In this document: positions 42,184 through 51,101 of the stretch, one piece after another
Numbering within the stretch: the first letter of the stretch is position 1
Layout: each line of letters begins with the position of its first letter
Assembly (NCBI GenBank): GCA_016234855.1
Contig: JACRNO010000063.1
Coordinates: 1 to 51,983, forward strand
Direction of reading: 5' to 3'
DNA from: Deltaproteobacteria bacterium
Lineage (GTDB): Bacteria; Desulfobacterota; GWC2-55-46
DNA: 51,983 bases
Notes under the pieces: model-generated
What the model was told of the DNA's origin: nothing
The model's input: the letters and a program-made list of their open reading frames with translations, nothing else
Database searches by the model: none
Position numbers and translations under genes: made by a program

Positions 42184-43170
42184 ATGAACGACAACATCCT
42201 CGATATAGCCCTGAAAAAAGGGATGAATGGAGAAGGCCTGTCGCTTATCGAGGCACGCGAGCTGGCGCGCCTTCCGATGAGCGCCATCTACGGCCTTCTT
42301 GCCGTCACCGATAAGGTCACGCGGCGGCACAAGGGAACGGAAGTCAACATCTGCTCCATCGTCAACGCCAAGAGCGGCCTGTGCAAGGAAGACTGCTCGT
42401 TCTGCAGCCAATCGGTTAAATACTCGACCAACGTCACGGCCTACCCAATGGCCGCGACCAACGTCATCGTCGAGGCGGCGCGCTCAGCCGTGGCAGGCGG
42501 GGCGCGCGAATTCTCGATTGTCACAAGCGGCACGCGGATCGAAAAAGAAAGCGACGTGGCCGCCCTCGTCGAGACGCTCAAAACGATGAAAGAGCAGGTC
42601 GCGATGGAGCGGTGCGCCTCGCTCGGCATAGTAAGCCGGGACGTGCTTACGCGCCTCAAGGACGCGGGACTTGAGAGCTATCACCACAACCTCGAGACCT
42701 CGCGGAGCTTCTTCCCTAAGATATGCACCACCCACGTTTATGACGACGACGTTATGGCGGTGGCCGAGGCAAAGGCCCTCGGCCTGCACGTATGCTGCGG
42801 CGGGGTCTTCGGCCTGGGCGAGGCGTGGGAAGACAGGATCGAACTCGCTTCCACCCTGAGAGAGCTCGACGTCGACTCCATCCCGGTGAATTTCCTCAAC
42901 CCGAGGCCGGGCACGCCCTTGGAGGGGGCCGCTCACCTCACGCCCCTTGTCTGCCTGAAGATAATAGCGCTCATGCGGCTGATGCTCCCGCTAAAGGACA
43001 TCGTCGTCTGCGGCGGCAGGAACGTCAACCTGCGCGACCTGCAGCCTCTCATCTTCGCGGCAGGCGCAAACGGCATGATGACCGGCAACTACCTCACCAC
43101 GCCCGGCAGGGCCGTTAGCGAAGACATGCGGATGCTCGTTGACCTCGGACTCACTCCGAGGGGGCTTTGA
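42184..43170 (+). CDS. bioB: Biotin synthase
   Basis: A radical SAM enzyme inserting sulfur into dethiobiotin. 328 residues. The [4Fe-4S] Cys67, Cys71 and Cys74 lie in CKEDCSFCSQ, with further conserved Cys in MERCASLG and HVCCGG for the [2Fe-2S] cluster. YHHNLETSRSFF and NFLNPRPGTPLEG are typical BioB segments. The SD is weak. First gene of bioB-F-H-C-A-D; the leader (42145-42183) contains a small GGCGC/GCGCC hairpin. Confidence 0.97.
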   Translation: MNDNILDIALKKGMNGEGLSLIEARELARLPMSAIYGLLAVTDKVTRRHKGTEVNICSIVNAKSGLCKEDCSFCSQSVKYSTNVTAYPMAATNVIVEAARSAVAGGAREFSIVTSGTRIEKESDVAALVETLKTMKEQVAMERCASLGIVSRDVLTRLKDAGLESYHHNLETSRSFFPKICTTHVYDDDVMAVAEAKALGLHVCCGGVFGLGEAWEDRIELASTLRELDVDSIPVNFLNPRPGTPLEGAAHLTPLVCLKIIALMRLMLPLKDIVVCGGRNVNLRDLQPLIFAAGANGMMTGNYLTTPGRAVSEDMRMLVDLGLTPRGL

Positions 43171-43241
43171 CATAAATGTCGGGATTCCCGCAACTGAGAG
43201 ATGTATACCATTTCGAACTGACTGTTGGCGCGCGCAAGACT

Positions 43242-43316
43242 AACCCCTCCCCCCGCTCCCCGTTGCATTTCGCTACGCGCGCAACGGGGACCCCTCCCCT
43301 TAGATAAGTGGAGGAG
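43242..43316. repeat. Palindromic repeat composite before bioF
   Basis: AACCCCTCCCCCCGCTCC, the hairpin CCCCGTTGC (43258-43266)/GCAACGGGG (43281-43289), then CCCCTCCCCTTAGATAAGTGGAGGAG. The last GGAGGAG (43310-43316) is the SD of bioF. A related hairpin is interrupted by an insertion at 31352-31436. Confidence 0.8.
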
Positions 43317-43322
43317 AAAAAA

Positions 43323-44483
43323 ATGAACTCTTACATTTCCGATGAACTCGCAAGACTTACGCAGGCCGGGCTCGCCCGTTCGATGAGGCTCGTCGAATCG
43401 GCGCAGGGACCGGTCGTTCTCATGGACGGGCAAGAGGTGCAGCTCCTCTGCTCCAACGACTATCTCGGCCTTGCAAACCATCCGGCGATTAAAGAAGCGG
43501 CCATCCGCGCCATTGAAAAATGGGGGTTCGGCGCGGGTGCATCGAGGCTCGTCTCCGGCACCATGCCGCCGCACGTCGCGCTCGAGGAGCGGCTTGCGGC
43601 CTTTAAACAGACTGCAGCCGCGCTCCTTTTCAACTCCGGGTACCACGCCAACCTCGGCTGCATCACCGCGCTTTGCAACAGGACGACCGACGTCTTTTCC
43701 GACAGGCTCAACCACGCCTCCATCACGGACGCATGCGTGTTGAGCCGCGCCAGAGTCAGGCGCTACGCCAATCGCGACGTGGACGGACTTGAGCGCCTTC
43801 TGAAAAAATCAACGGCAAAGACGAAAATCATTATCACGGACGGCGTCTTCAGCATGGACGGGACGCTCGCGCCGCTTGCGGATATCGCGGGCCTGCTCGA
43901 CAGATACAACGCAACCCTCATACTCGACGACGCGCACGCCACGGGATGTCTCGGCGAGCACGGCAGAGGCACGCTCGAACGATTCAACATCAAGCACCCG
44001 GCCATCATACAGATGGGCACGCTCGGCAAGGCGCTCGGCTCGTTCGGCGCGTTCATAGCGGGCGGCAAAAACCTGATAGACCTTCTCGTCTCAAAGTCCC
44101 GGCCTTTCATCTACACGACCGCCCTGCCGCCAGCGGTCGCGGCTACGGCAATCAAGGCGCTCGATATCGTCGAGGCCGAACCTGAACGCCGCGCAAGGCT
44201 GCATGAGAACGCCGCCTTTTTCAGAGACGGGCTTAACCGTGCGGGATTTGACACGCTCGGGTCTGAGACGCAGATAGTGCCGATACTCACGCAAGACGCG
44301 GCAAGGACTATGGAGTTCAGCAAACGGCTTTTAAAAAAAGGCGTCTTCATACAGGGGATACGCCCGCCAACGGTGAGCGCGGGCACATCAAGGCTTCGCG
44401 CCTCTGTCTCAGCCGCGCATACAAAGGCCGGGCTGACTTCTGCCCTGAACGCAATCATAGAGACGTTAAATGAGCGGGACTAA
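43323..44483 (+). CDS. bioF: 8-amino-7-oxononanoate synthase
   Basis: A PLP enzyme condensing pimeloyl-ACP with L-alanine to 8-amino-7-oxononanoate. 386 residues from the ATG at 43323: NDYLGLANHP, GFGAGASRLVSG, FNSGYHANLG, the PLP-contacting DDAHATGCLGEHGRG and the Schiff-base Lys in MGTLGKALGSFGAF. The GTG at 43308 lies within the SD region and is rejected. The gene ends 14 bases inside bioH. Confidence 0.97.
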   Translation: MNSYISDELARLTQAGLARSMRLVESAQGPVVLMDGQEVQLLCSNDYLGLANHPAIKEAAIRAIEKWGFGAGASRLVSGTMPPHVALEERLAAFKQTAAALLFNSGYHANLGCITALCNRTTDVFSDRLNHASITDACVLSRARVRRYANRDVDGLERLLKKSTAKTKIIITDGVFSMDGTLAPLADIAGLLDRYNATLILDDAHATGCLGEHGRGTLERFNIKHPAIIQMGTLGKALGSFGAFIAGGKNLIDLLVSKSRPFIYTTALPPAVAATAIKALDIVEAEPERRARLHENAAFFRDGLNRAGFDTLGSETQIVPILTQDAARTMEFSKRLLKKGVFIQGIRPPTVSAGTSRLRASVSAAHTKAGLTSALNAIIETLNERD

Positions 44484-45258
44484 AATCCTCTACATACACG
44501 GCTGGGCAACGGACGCCTGGACATGGCGCTCTGCTGCCGAACGAATCGGCGCGAGTTGCATCAACATGACGCTTCCCGGCCACGGCGTCAGCGCAAGATG
44601 GGATACGCCGACGCTTGATCCCGGCGTGAGGGAATGCGCAAGGCTTGCGGCCCCGGAATTGCCCGGCACGCTCGTCGGCATCGGATGGTCTCTGGGCGGG
44701 CAGGTCTTGCTTGCCTCGGCCATGAGAGAGCCGGGCAGGTTCAAGGCATTGATACTCGTCGGCGTAACCCCGCGCTTTGTCGCGTCAAAGGATTTCCCAT
44801 GCGGCCAGAGGCCCGGCGTGGTAAGGCGCATGATAACGGATATGCGCAAAGACCCGGCAACAACCCTTGAAAGATTCTACGGATTGAATTTTACCGAAGA
44901 TGAATTAAAGGGTATCGAGGCCGCAGGTTTTTTACAACGCTACAAATACCCGGGCCCCGTTGATTGCAACACGGACAGGCCGGGCTGCTTCCCGGCCTTC
45001 AGATACGCGGAGATCACCGCTGCGCTCGAAGCCCTATATTCGACTGACCTCTGCGACAGTCTCAGTAAATTAAACCTGCCCGTACTCGTCATCCACGGCT
45101 CTGCTGATGCGGTAACGCCGGTCAGGGCAAGCGAGTATCTTGCCGGACACATAAAGGGCGCGCAGCTCGTTGTCATGGACGACGCTGGCCACTGCCCTCA
45201 CCTCACGCAGCCGGACGAGTTCGCAAAAACCGTAAAGAGATTTCTGGGGTCATTATGA
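44470..45258 (+). CDS. bioH: Pimeloyl-ACP methyl ester esterase, BioH-like alpha/beta hydrolase
   Basis: Predicted to cleave the methyl ester of pimeloyl-ACP, ending the BioC/BioH branch. 262 residues with an alpha/beta-hydrolase fold: oxyanion segment LYIHGWATDAW, nucleophile Ser74 in GIGWSLGG, acid Asp in HGSADAVTP and His in DDAGHCPHL. The GWSLGGQ elbow and the position between bioF and bioC support BioH over a general hydrolase; bioG and bioK are not present. It overlaps bioF by 14 bases and bioC by four (ATGA). Confidence 0.88.
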   Translation: MSGTKILYIHGWATDAWTWRSAAERIGASCINMTLPGHGVSARWDTPTLDPGVRECARLAAPELPGTLVGIGWSLGGQVLLASAMREPGRFKALILVGVTPRFVASKDFPCGQRPGVVRRMITDMRKDPATTLERFYGLNFTEDELKGIEAAGFLQRYKYPGPVDCNTDRPGCFPAFRYAEITAALEALYSTDLCDSLSKLNLPVLVIHGSADAVTPVRASEYLAGHIKGAQLVVMDDAGHCPHLTQPDEFAKTVKRFLGSL

Positions 45259-46067
45259 TACGGCGCGATAAAGAGGCCGTGCGGCTGGCGTTCTCAGGCG
45301 CGTCAACCACATACGACGCCTCCTCGCCCATGCAAAGGGAGGTCGGCAAGGCGCTTCTCGATTTTCTGTGAAAGCTCGGGTCTGAGGCCGCTTTAAAAAA
45401 ACCGAGCCAACCCGATACCATACTCGACGCGGGATGCGGCACAGGCAGGCTCTCGTTAGAGTTGAAGCGCGAATATCCCGGGTCTACGGTCGTGGGCTGC
45501 GACTTTGCGCTGCCCATGCTTATCGAGGCGCAAAGGACGGATGCAAGCAAGCGGCTCGTTGTCGCTGACGTGGACGCCATGCCGTTTCCATCCGGTATAT
45601 TCGACCTTGTCGCATCGAACCTTGCCTACCAGTGGCCGCCGGATACGCTCGCGTCATTTCAAGAGGCCGGACGCGTATTGAAGCAAGGCGGCTTGTTTGC
45701 GCTGAGCACCCTCGGGCCGCAAACGCTCTTTGAGATGCGCGAGGCATGCAGGCATGCCGCCATGCCCACGGCACAGATGAACTTCCTGCGGCCCGACGAG
45801 GTAGACGGCATACTCGCTGGCGCGGGGTTCAGCGTCATTACAATAGACAGACAAACCTTTACGCGCGAGTACGCGGACATGCGCGCATTATTGCGCGCGC
45901 TGCGTAATATCGGCGCGATGCCGCATCCAGCCGCTTCCGCAGGCGCGCTCATAACAGGCGTGCTCCTTAAAAAGGCCGGACGCATCTATCGCGAGAGGTT
46001 CCCTGGCCCGTCCAACGGCATAACAGCCACCTATGACGTCATATTCGCGGCGGCAAGGAAAGGATAA
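45255..46067 (+). pseudogene. bioC: Malonyl-ACP O-methyltransferase BioC, interrupted by an in-frame TGA
   Basis: BioC starts pimeloyl synthesis by methylating malonyl-ACP with SAM. The ATG at 45255 overlaps the bioH stop (ATGA) and gives the BioC N-terminus MIRRDKEAVRLAFSGAS, TTYDASSPMQREVGKALL. Codon 39 (45369-45371) is TGA, after which the same frame continues with the SAM motif ILDAGCGTG, VVADVDAMPF, ASNLAYQW and the BioC C-terminal region to 46067 (270 codons in all). Both halves are well conserved, so the break is recent, a sequencing error (for example TGG to TGA) or read through. A GCTCGG/CCGAGC inverted repeat lies 3-35 bases after the TGA. A TTG at 45462 exists but would start after the SAM motif. 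Confidence 0.85.
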
Positions 46068-46068
46068 C

Positions 46069-47538
46069 ATGAAAAGAAAATCCCCCCCACCCCCCCTTTT
46101 TCAAAGGGGGGAGTCTGAATCTTCGCTTCCTGCGTCTTTAAAACGAGGGAACTCGACTCCCACCCGTCATCGTCTCTCAAAGGCAGGGGCCTCGGCAAAA
46201 CTTCGCGCCCTCGACAAGGAGTTCGTCTGGCACCCGTTCACCCAGATGCGCGAGTGGGAGACGATGGAAAATGTCATAATAGAATCCGGCGAGGGGAGCT
46301 ATCTGATTGACACCGACGGCAGGCGCTACCTCGACGGCACTGCCTCGCTCTGGACGAACGTCCACGGCCACAGGAAAAAAGAGATAGACGCGGCCATAAA
46401 GGCGCAGATGGACAGAATTAGCCACACGACGCTCCTGGGCCTGGGCAACGTCCCGTCCATTGAGCTTGCCGGGCGGCTTGCGACAGTCACGCCTGCCGGG
46501 CTTACCAAGGTCTTTTATTCCGACGACGGCTCGACCGCGGTCGAGATAGCCCTGAAGCTCGCCTTCCAATACCACGAGCAGACGCGCAAGGCCAATCGCA
46601 AGAGGCGGTTCGTCGCATTCACCGGCGCGTATCACGGCGATACCTTCGGGTCCATGAGCGTGGGTGAAATCGACATATTCGTAAAGAAGTACCGGCCGCT
46701 CCTTTTCAAGGCATTCCGCGCGCCGTACCCTTACTGCTACAGGTGCCCGCTCGACAAAGAGCCGAAAGACTGCGCCATGGCCTGCCTCTACTCATTCGAG
46801 GCCATACTTAAAAAGAACCACCGCGAGATTGCCGCGTGCATCATAGAGCCGCTCCTTGCGGGCGCGGCAGGCATGATAACCTCGCCAAAGGGCTTTTTGA
46901 AAGAGGTTCGCAGCCTCACGCTTAAATACGATGTCCTGCTTATCGCGGACGAGGTGGCAACGGGTTTCGGCAGGACGGGGAGCCTATTCGCCTGCGAGCA
47001 GGAAAACGTAAGCCCGGATATCATCTGCCTTGCAAAGGGCCTGAGCGCCGGGTATCTGCCCCTTGCGGCCACCATTACCACGCGCAAGATTTACGAAGCC
47101 TTCCTCGGCGAATATACAGAGTATAAGAGTTTCTTTCACGGGCATACCTATACCGGAAACCCGCTCGGTTGCGCGGCAGCGATTGCAAATTTGAAACTGT
47201 TCGAGAAAGGACGCGTAATCGAGAGACTGCAACCAAAGATAAAACTATTCGCAGGACTTCTTGAAAGATTCAAAGACCTTCCGGCTGTCGGGGATATCCG
47301 TCATATCGGCATGGCCGCGGGCATCGAGCTTGTATCCGACAGGGCGACAAAAAAACCTTTTGCCCCTGCCATGCGCATCGGACACAGGGTCTGCATGGAG
47401 GCGCGAAAGCGTGGGCTTATCATCCGGCCTCTCGGAGATACGGTCGTAATCATGCCGCCGCTCTCGATTAAAGTTGCGGAGCTTAAAAAGATGACAGGCA
47501 TCATCTATAAGTGCATCGAGCAGGTGACTGAGAACTAA
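46069..47538 (+). CDS. bioA: Adenosylmethionine-8-amino-7-oxononanoate transaminase with repeat-derived N-terminus
   Basis: A PLP enzyme using SAM to aminate KAPA to DAPA. 489 residues from the ATG at 46069; AAGGA stands five bases before, and bioC ends two bases upstream. The conserved protein begins at LRALDKEFVWHPFTQM (about residue 47), followed by YLDGTASLWTNVHGH, the ADEVATGFGRTG segment and Lys in LAKGLSAGY. The first about 40 residues (KRKSPPPPLFQRGES...) are translated from a CCCCCC..TTTTTCAAAGGGGGG palindromic repeat of the kind otherwise intergenic here. No other start codon lies between, so the repeat is part of the protein. Confidence 0.94.
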   Translation: MKRKSPPPPLFQRGESESSLPASLKRGNSTPTRHRLSKAGASAKLRALDKEFVWHPFTQMREWETMENVIIESGEGSYLIDTDGRRYLDGTASLWTNVHGHRKKEIDAAIKAQMDRISHTTLLGLGNVPSIELAGRLATVTPAGLTKVFYSDDGSTAVEIALKLAFQYHEQTRKANRKRRFVAFTGAYHGDTFGSMSVGEIDIFVKKYRPLLFKAFRAPYPYCYRCPLDKEPKDCAMACLYSFEAILKKNHREIAACIIEPLLAGAAGMITSPKGFLKEVRSLTLKYDVLLIADEVATGFGRTGSLFACEQENVSPDIICLAKGLSAGYLPLAATITTRKIYEAFLGEYTEYKSFFHGHTYTGNPLGCAAAIANLKLFEKGRVIERLQPKIKLFAGLLERFKDLPAVGDIRHIGMAAGIELVSDRATKKPFAPAMRIGHRVCMEARKRGLIIRPLGDTVVIMPPLSIKVAELKKMTGIIYKCIEQVTEN

Positions 47539-47570
47539 CCCTTCCAGCGTCTCTTCTAAGATGAATAAAA

Positions 47571-47652
47571 CCGTAGCGCAGACCTTTAGGTCTGCAACAT
47601 CGCCGCGCAACACATCATTGCAGGACAGCAGGGCTGAAGCCCTGCGCTACGG
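47571..47652. repeat. Bipartite palindromic (BIME-like) repeat between bioA and bioD
   Basis: Outer perfect 11-bp arms CCGTAGCGCAG (47571-47581) and CTGCGCTACGG (47642-47652) contain two inner hairpins: GCAGACC TTTA GGTCTGC (47578-47595) and GCAGGGC TGAA GCCCTGC (47628-47645). Next to it is a CCCCTCCCCTT/AAGGGGAGGG hairpin (47671-47694). Confidence 0.85.
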
Positions 47653-47716
47653 GCGATGAAGATGCCTTATCCCCTCCCCTTGACAAGGGGAGGGTCAGGG
47701 TGGGGTTAAAATCGAC

Positions 47717-48349
47717 ATGACCAAACGCGCATACTTCATAATCGCCACGGACACTGGCGTTGGCAAGACGTTCATTGCGTGCGGCCTTGCAAAGGCGTTC
47801 AGGTCAATGGGCCTGAGCGTCGGTGTGATGAAGCCGTTTGAGAGCGGCTGCGGCGTCAGGAATGGCGCGCTCGTACCAGCGGATGCGCTCGCGCTGATAA
47901 AGGCCGCCTCGTCAACAGACCCGCTCGACCTTGTAAACCCTTACAGGTTCAGGGCGGCGCTCGCGCCGAATATCGCGGCGCGGCTTGAACGAAAAAAAAT
48001 CAATCTTGAAAAGATAAAAAAGGCCTTCAAGATGATAGCCGACGGATACGACGTAACGCTCGTCGAAGGCGCGGGCGGGATACTATCACCTATAACAAAT
48101 GCCATGAGCAACGCCGACCTTGCCCTGCTCATGGGGCTACCCGTGATCATCGTCGTCCCGTCGAGGCTCGGGGCAATCAATCAGGCGTTGCTTGCAATTG
48201 AAGCGGCGCGGACGCGCGGACTTGAGGTTAGCGCGGTGGTGCTGAACCGGCTTCCGCAGATGGGACACAGAGGAAGTGACAATAGCTTGCGTTATAACAG
48301 AGGGGAAATCAAACATATCGGAGGCGTGGAAGTGGTGGAGGTGGGATAA
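47717..48349 (+). CDS. bioD: Dethiobiotin synthetase
   Basis: An ATP-dependent carboxylase forming the ureido ring of dethiobiotin from DAPA and CO2. 210 residues: P-loop ATDTGVGKT (10-18), KPFESG, VEGAGGILSPI (Walker-B-like with ligand Glu) and VVLNRLPQ near the C-terminus. The tail after NRLP is short and ends GGVEVVEVG. The SD region (AGGGTGGGG) lies in the downstream edge of a palindromic repeat. Last gene of the biotin cluster. Confidence 0.94.
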   Translation: MTKRAYFIIATDTGVGKTFIACGLAKAFRSMGLSVGVMKPFESGCGVRNGALVPADALALIKAASSTDPLDLVNPYRFRAALAPNIAARLERKKINLEKIKKAFKMIADGYDVTLVEGAGGILSPITNAMSNADLALLMGLPVIIVVPSRLGAINQALLAIEAARTRGLEVSAVVLNRLPQMGHRGSDNSLRYNRGEIKHIGGVEVVEVG

Positions 48350-48599
48350 TGGGGCGTGCTGCTTGAAAGCAGAGCTTTCATGGCAAATGCGTTCCCAAGC
48401 GAAGCTTGGGAACGAGGGCCTGTTTGAACCATTCCTGCGGCTTCTTATTCATTGGCTTACTTTACCGTAATCTGTGCTCATTCTACAACCATTAACACCC
48501 CACCCTCGTTCCCAAGCTCCAGCTTGGGAACGAGATAAATCTTACCGTTACCTACGCTCATTCTATAACCATTAACGAAATTATGCAAACCTGCGCGTC
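48350..48599. other. Convergent intergenic between bioD and aconitase, repeats
   Basis: No gene. Two GTTCCCAAGC palindromes (48390-48414, 48506-48535), a TGAAAGC/GCTTTCA palindrome (48364-48380), and two similar segments containing CATTCTA(C/T)AACCATTAAC (ending near 48497 and 48574), so a unit of about 78 bp is duplicated. Confidence 0.65.
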
Positions 48600-48633
48600 C
48601 AAAAAACAAGCCGCCTTCCTTTCGGAAGGCGGC
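48600..48633 (-). terminator. Terminator of the aconitase gene
   Basis: Perfect 10-bp arms GCCGCCTTCC (48610-48619) and GGAAGGCGGC (48624-48633) around a four-base loop. Read leftwards it is followed by TTGTTTTTT. Confidence 0.9.
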
Positions 48634-48662
48634 CTAGCGAACATCTATACGGATATGAGACC

Positions 48663-50597
48663 TTACTTCGCTTTCGCGGTCGTGTAGTTGAGCGTGCCGC
48701 CGGCGATAATCGTATCCACCTGCCTCGGGGAGTAGCCGTGCTTGAGTTTAAATTGCTTGCCGTTGGCAAGGTCTTTTAAAATCACCTGCCCGCCTGAACT
48801 GAGAGCGGCCTTGAGGCCCGGCAGCTCCAGCTCGTCTCCGGCCGCAATCGCGTCATAGTCAGCCGGGTTCTCGAACGTGAGCGGCAGTATGCCGAAGTTC
48901 ACGAGGTTGTCCTTGTGGATTCTCGCAAAGCTTTTTGCCACTATCGCCTTGATGCCAAGGTACATCGGGCACAGGGCCGCGTGCTCGCGTGAAGAACCCT
49001 GTCCGTAGTTCTCGCCTCCGAGGACAAAGCCGCCTCCGGCGGCCTTCGCCTTCTCGTGAAACTTTGCGTCTATCTGAGAAAAGACCGACTCCGAGTACTT
49101 GGGCACGTTGCTCCTGTACTTGAGCCAGGTGCCCGCGGGCGTAATATCATCAGTCGTGATGTTGTCGCCGAGCTTTATCAGCACCTTGCCCTTGAGTCCG
49201 TCGGCAAGGGCTACGGCCTTGGGCAGGGGCTGGATGTTCGGCCCCCTCATTACATTGACCTTTGACGGGTCTTTGGTCGGCGCGATTACCATGGAATCAT
49301 CAATAAGGAACTTCTTCGGCTGCGCGATCTTCGGGTACTTGCCGAGCTTACGCGGGTCGGTGACAACGCCGTATATCGCGGCTGCGGCCGCCACTTCCGG
49401 GCTGCACAGGTAGACCTTGCCGTCCTTGGTCCCGCTCCTGCCTTCGAAGTTTCTGTTGAACGTGCGAAGAGATACGCCGCCCGACGGGGGCGACTGGCCG
49501 TTGCCGATGCACGGGCCGCATGCGGATTCCAGTATCCTCGCGCCCGCCTCTATAAGGTGTGAAAGCCCCTTGTTAAGGGCGAGCATATCAAGCACCTGCT
49601 TGCTGCCCGGGGAGACCGTCATGGAGACTTCCGGGTGCACCTTGTGTCCGCCTTTCTTGAAGACGTCGGAGACGACCATGAGGTCTCTGTAGGATGAGTT
49701 GGTGCACGAGCCTACGCAGACCTGGTCAACCTTCATGCCCTCGATGTCCGAGACCTTGCAGACCTTATCCGGCATGTGGGGCTGGGCTATCATCGGCTCG
49801 ACCTTGGCAAGGTCTATGTCGATATGCTCGTCGTACTTCGCGTCCGCGTCGGCCACGAGCTCGGACCAGTCCTTTACGCGGTCCTGCGCCAGTAAAAAGT
49901 CTTTGGTAACGCCGTCGCTCGGAAATACCGAGGTGGTTGCGCCAAGTTCCGCGCCCATGTTGGTGATGGTCGCGCGCTCAGGCACGGTGAGGCTGGCCAC
50001 GCCCGGGCCGCCGTATTCTATAATCTTGCCCACGCCGCCCTTGACAGTCATGCGGCGAAGAAGCTCCAGTATGATGTCCTTGGCCGATACCCACGGCTTG
50101 AGCTTGCCTTTGAGGTTCACGAGCACGACCTTGGGATATGTGAGGCTGAACGCGCCCCCGCCCATGGCAACGGCCACGTCAAGCCCGCCCGCGCCGATGC
50201 AGAGCATGCCTATGCCGCCGGATGTGGGCGTGTGGCTGTCCGAGCCGAGCAGTGTCTGGCCCGGCACGCCGAACCTTTCAAGGTGCACCTGATGGCAGAT
50301 GCCGTTGCCCGGCCTTGAGAAGTAAATGCCGTATTTCGATGCGAGGGTCTGGAGGAACCTGTGGTCGTCGGCATTCTCAAAACCGCCGTACTGCAGGGTG
50401 TTGTGGTCGACGTAGCTGACCGAGAGCTTCGTCTTCACCCTCGGCACGCCCATCGCCTCGAACTGCAGGTACGCCATGGTGCCGGTCGCGTCCTGCGTAA
50501 TGGTCTGGTCTATCCTGATGTTGACTTCCTTGCCCTGGACAGCCTCGCCGGATACCAGGTGGCTGTCTATCAACTTCTGCGCGACGTTCTTTCCCAC
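48663..50597 (-). CDS. acn: Aconitate hydratase
   Basis: A TCA-cycle [4Fe-4S] hydro-lyase interconverting citrate and isocitrate. 644 residues, the compact form common in deltaproteobacteria and thermophiles rather than the about 890-residue AcnA. The N-terminal domains contain DHNTLQ, GSDSHTPTSGG and the cluster Cys in CVGSCTNSS and SACGPCIGNGQSP. The swivel domain has GDNITTDDITPAG and GGENYGQGSSREHAAL. The start is GTG at 50597 with GGAGGAGG about eight bases before. It is a single gene with its own terminator. Confidence 0.96.
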   Translation of the reverse strand: MGKNVAQKLIDSHLVSGEAVQGKEVNIRIDQTITQDATGTMAYLQFEAMGVPRVKTKLSVSYVDHNTLQYGGFENADDHRFLQTLASKYGIYFSRPGNGICHQVHLERFGVPGQTLLGSDSHTPTSGGIGMLCIGAGGLDVAVAMGGGAFSLTYPKVVLVNLKGKLKPWVSAKDIILELLRRMTVKGGVGKIIEYGGPGVASLTVPERATITNMGAELGATTSVFPSDGVTKDFLLAQDRVKDWSELVADADAKYDEHIDIDLAKVEPMIAQPHMPDKVCKVSDIEGMKVDQVCVGSCTNSSYRDLMVVSDVFKKGGHKVHPEVSMTVSPGSKQVLDMLALNKGLSHLIEAGARILESACGPCIGNGQSPPSGGVSLRTFNRNFEGRSGTKDGKVYLCSPEVAAAAAIYGVVTDPRKLGKYPKIAQPKKFLIDDSMVIAPTKDPSKVNVMRGPNIQPLPKAVALADGLKGKVLIKLGDNITTDDITPAGTWLKYRSNVPKYSESVFSQIDAKFHEKAKAAGGGFVLGGENYGQGSSREHAALCPMYLGIKAIVAKSFARIHKDNLVNFGILPLTFENPADYDAIAAGDELELPGLKAALSSGGQVILKDLANGKQFKLKHGYSPRQVDTIIAGGTLNYTTAKAK

Positions 50598-51051
50598 TGT
50601 TAGTCCTCCTCCTGCCTGATGGTCATTAGCTGGTTTTTGTTACAGCGCTCAGTGACGGATACGAAGAAGAAACCACCACCTTTTATTATATCGCAAGACG
50701 TAAGACATAATCCATATAATACATGGGGTTATACGGCTGCTATTCCGGCGGGGCTATAAATATCACACAAAACAGGGCTTGATGTCAATCGGAAAATGAG
50801 ACGGGGCGGAAGAGAGGCGACACGAACAAGGGGCGGTTACCGGCAGACAAATGACGGCCGATGGAAGCTCTGATTAATTAATGATTCGTCATTGCGAGCG
50901 TAGCGAAGCAATCTCGTATCGTAGGCAAATCAGCAGGTTACGAGATTGCTTCGTCGCTTGTGCGCTAACATTGTGCTTTTGGCGCCAACAGCGCTCCTCG
51001 CAAAGACAAAAGGGAATTAATCAGAGCTTCCCTATGTCTGCCGGCGTCTAT
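50598..51051. other. Intergenic upstream of aconitase and the second hicAB
   Basis: No gene. The segment 50888-51011 is a large imperfect palindrome of the GTCATTGCGAG...GAGATTGCTTCGTCGC...CTCGCAAAGAC type, carrying mini-element copy E (50957-50986) near its right stem. The outer sequences (GGAAGCTCTGATTAATTA and AATTAATCAGAGCTTCC) are also complementary, so the whole of about 50865-51031 can fold. Confidence 0.65.
50957..50986 (+). repeat. 20-mer modular mini-element, copy E (one degenerate unit plus short cap)
   Basis: CTTGTGCGCTAACATTGTG (50957-50975) followed by CTTTTGGCGCC (50976-50986). It lies inside the large palindrome, after GAGATTGCTTCGTCG. The most diverged of the five copies. 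Confidence 0.7.
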
Positions 51052-51095
51052 TGCAACTAAGATTTAGTTGCATTCAGCCGACACCATGATATAAT
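51052..51095 (+). promoter_or_regulatory. Second hicAB promoter with operator palindrome and leaderless spacing
   Basis: TTGCAT at 51068-51073, a 16-bp spacer and TATAAT at 51090-51095, then six bases to the hicA ATG at 51102. A perfect 9-bp inverted repeat, TGCAACTAA (51052-51060) and TTAGTTGCA (51064-51072), overlaps the -35 and fits HicB repression. Confidence 0.75.
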
Positions 51096-51101
51096 TATAA
51101 A

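Noticed and set aside
45369-45410. Selenocysteine insertion at the bioC TGA
   Set aside because: BioC needs no Cys or Sec there, the stem after the TGA is short with a large loop, and no selenium genes are in the window; kept only as a remote alternative.
45462-46067. BioC as a shorter intact protein from TTG 45462
   Set aside because: It would lack the SAM-binding motif I encoded just upstream, and there is no SD at that position.
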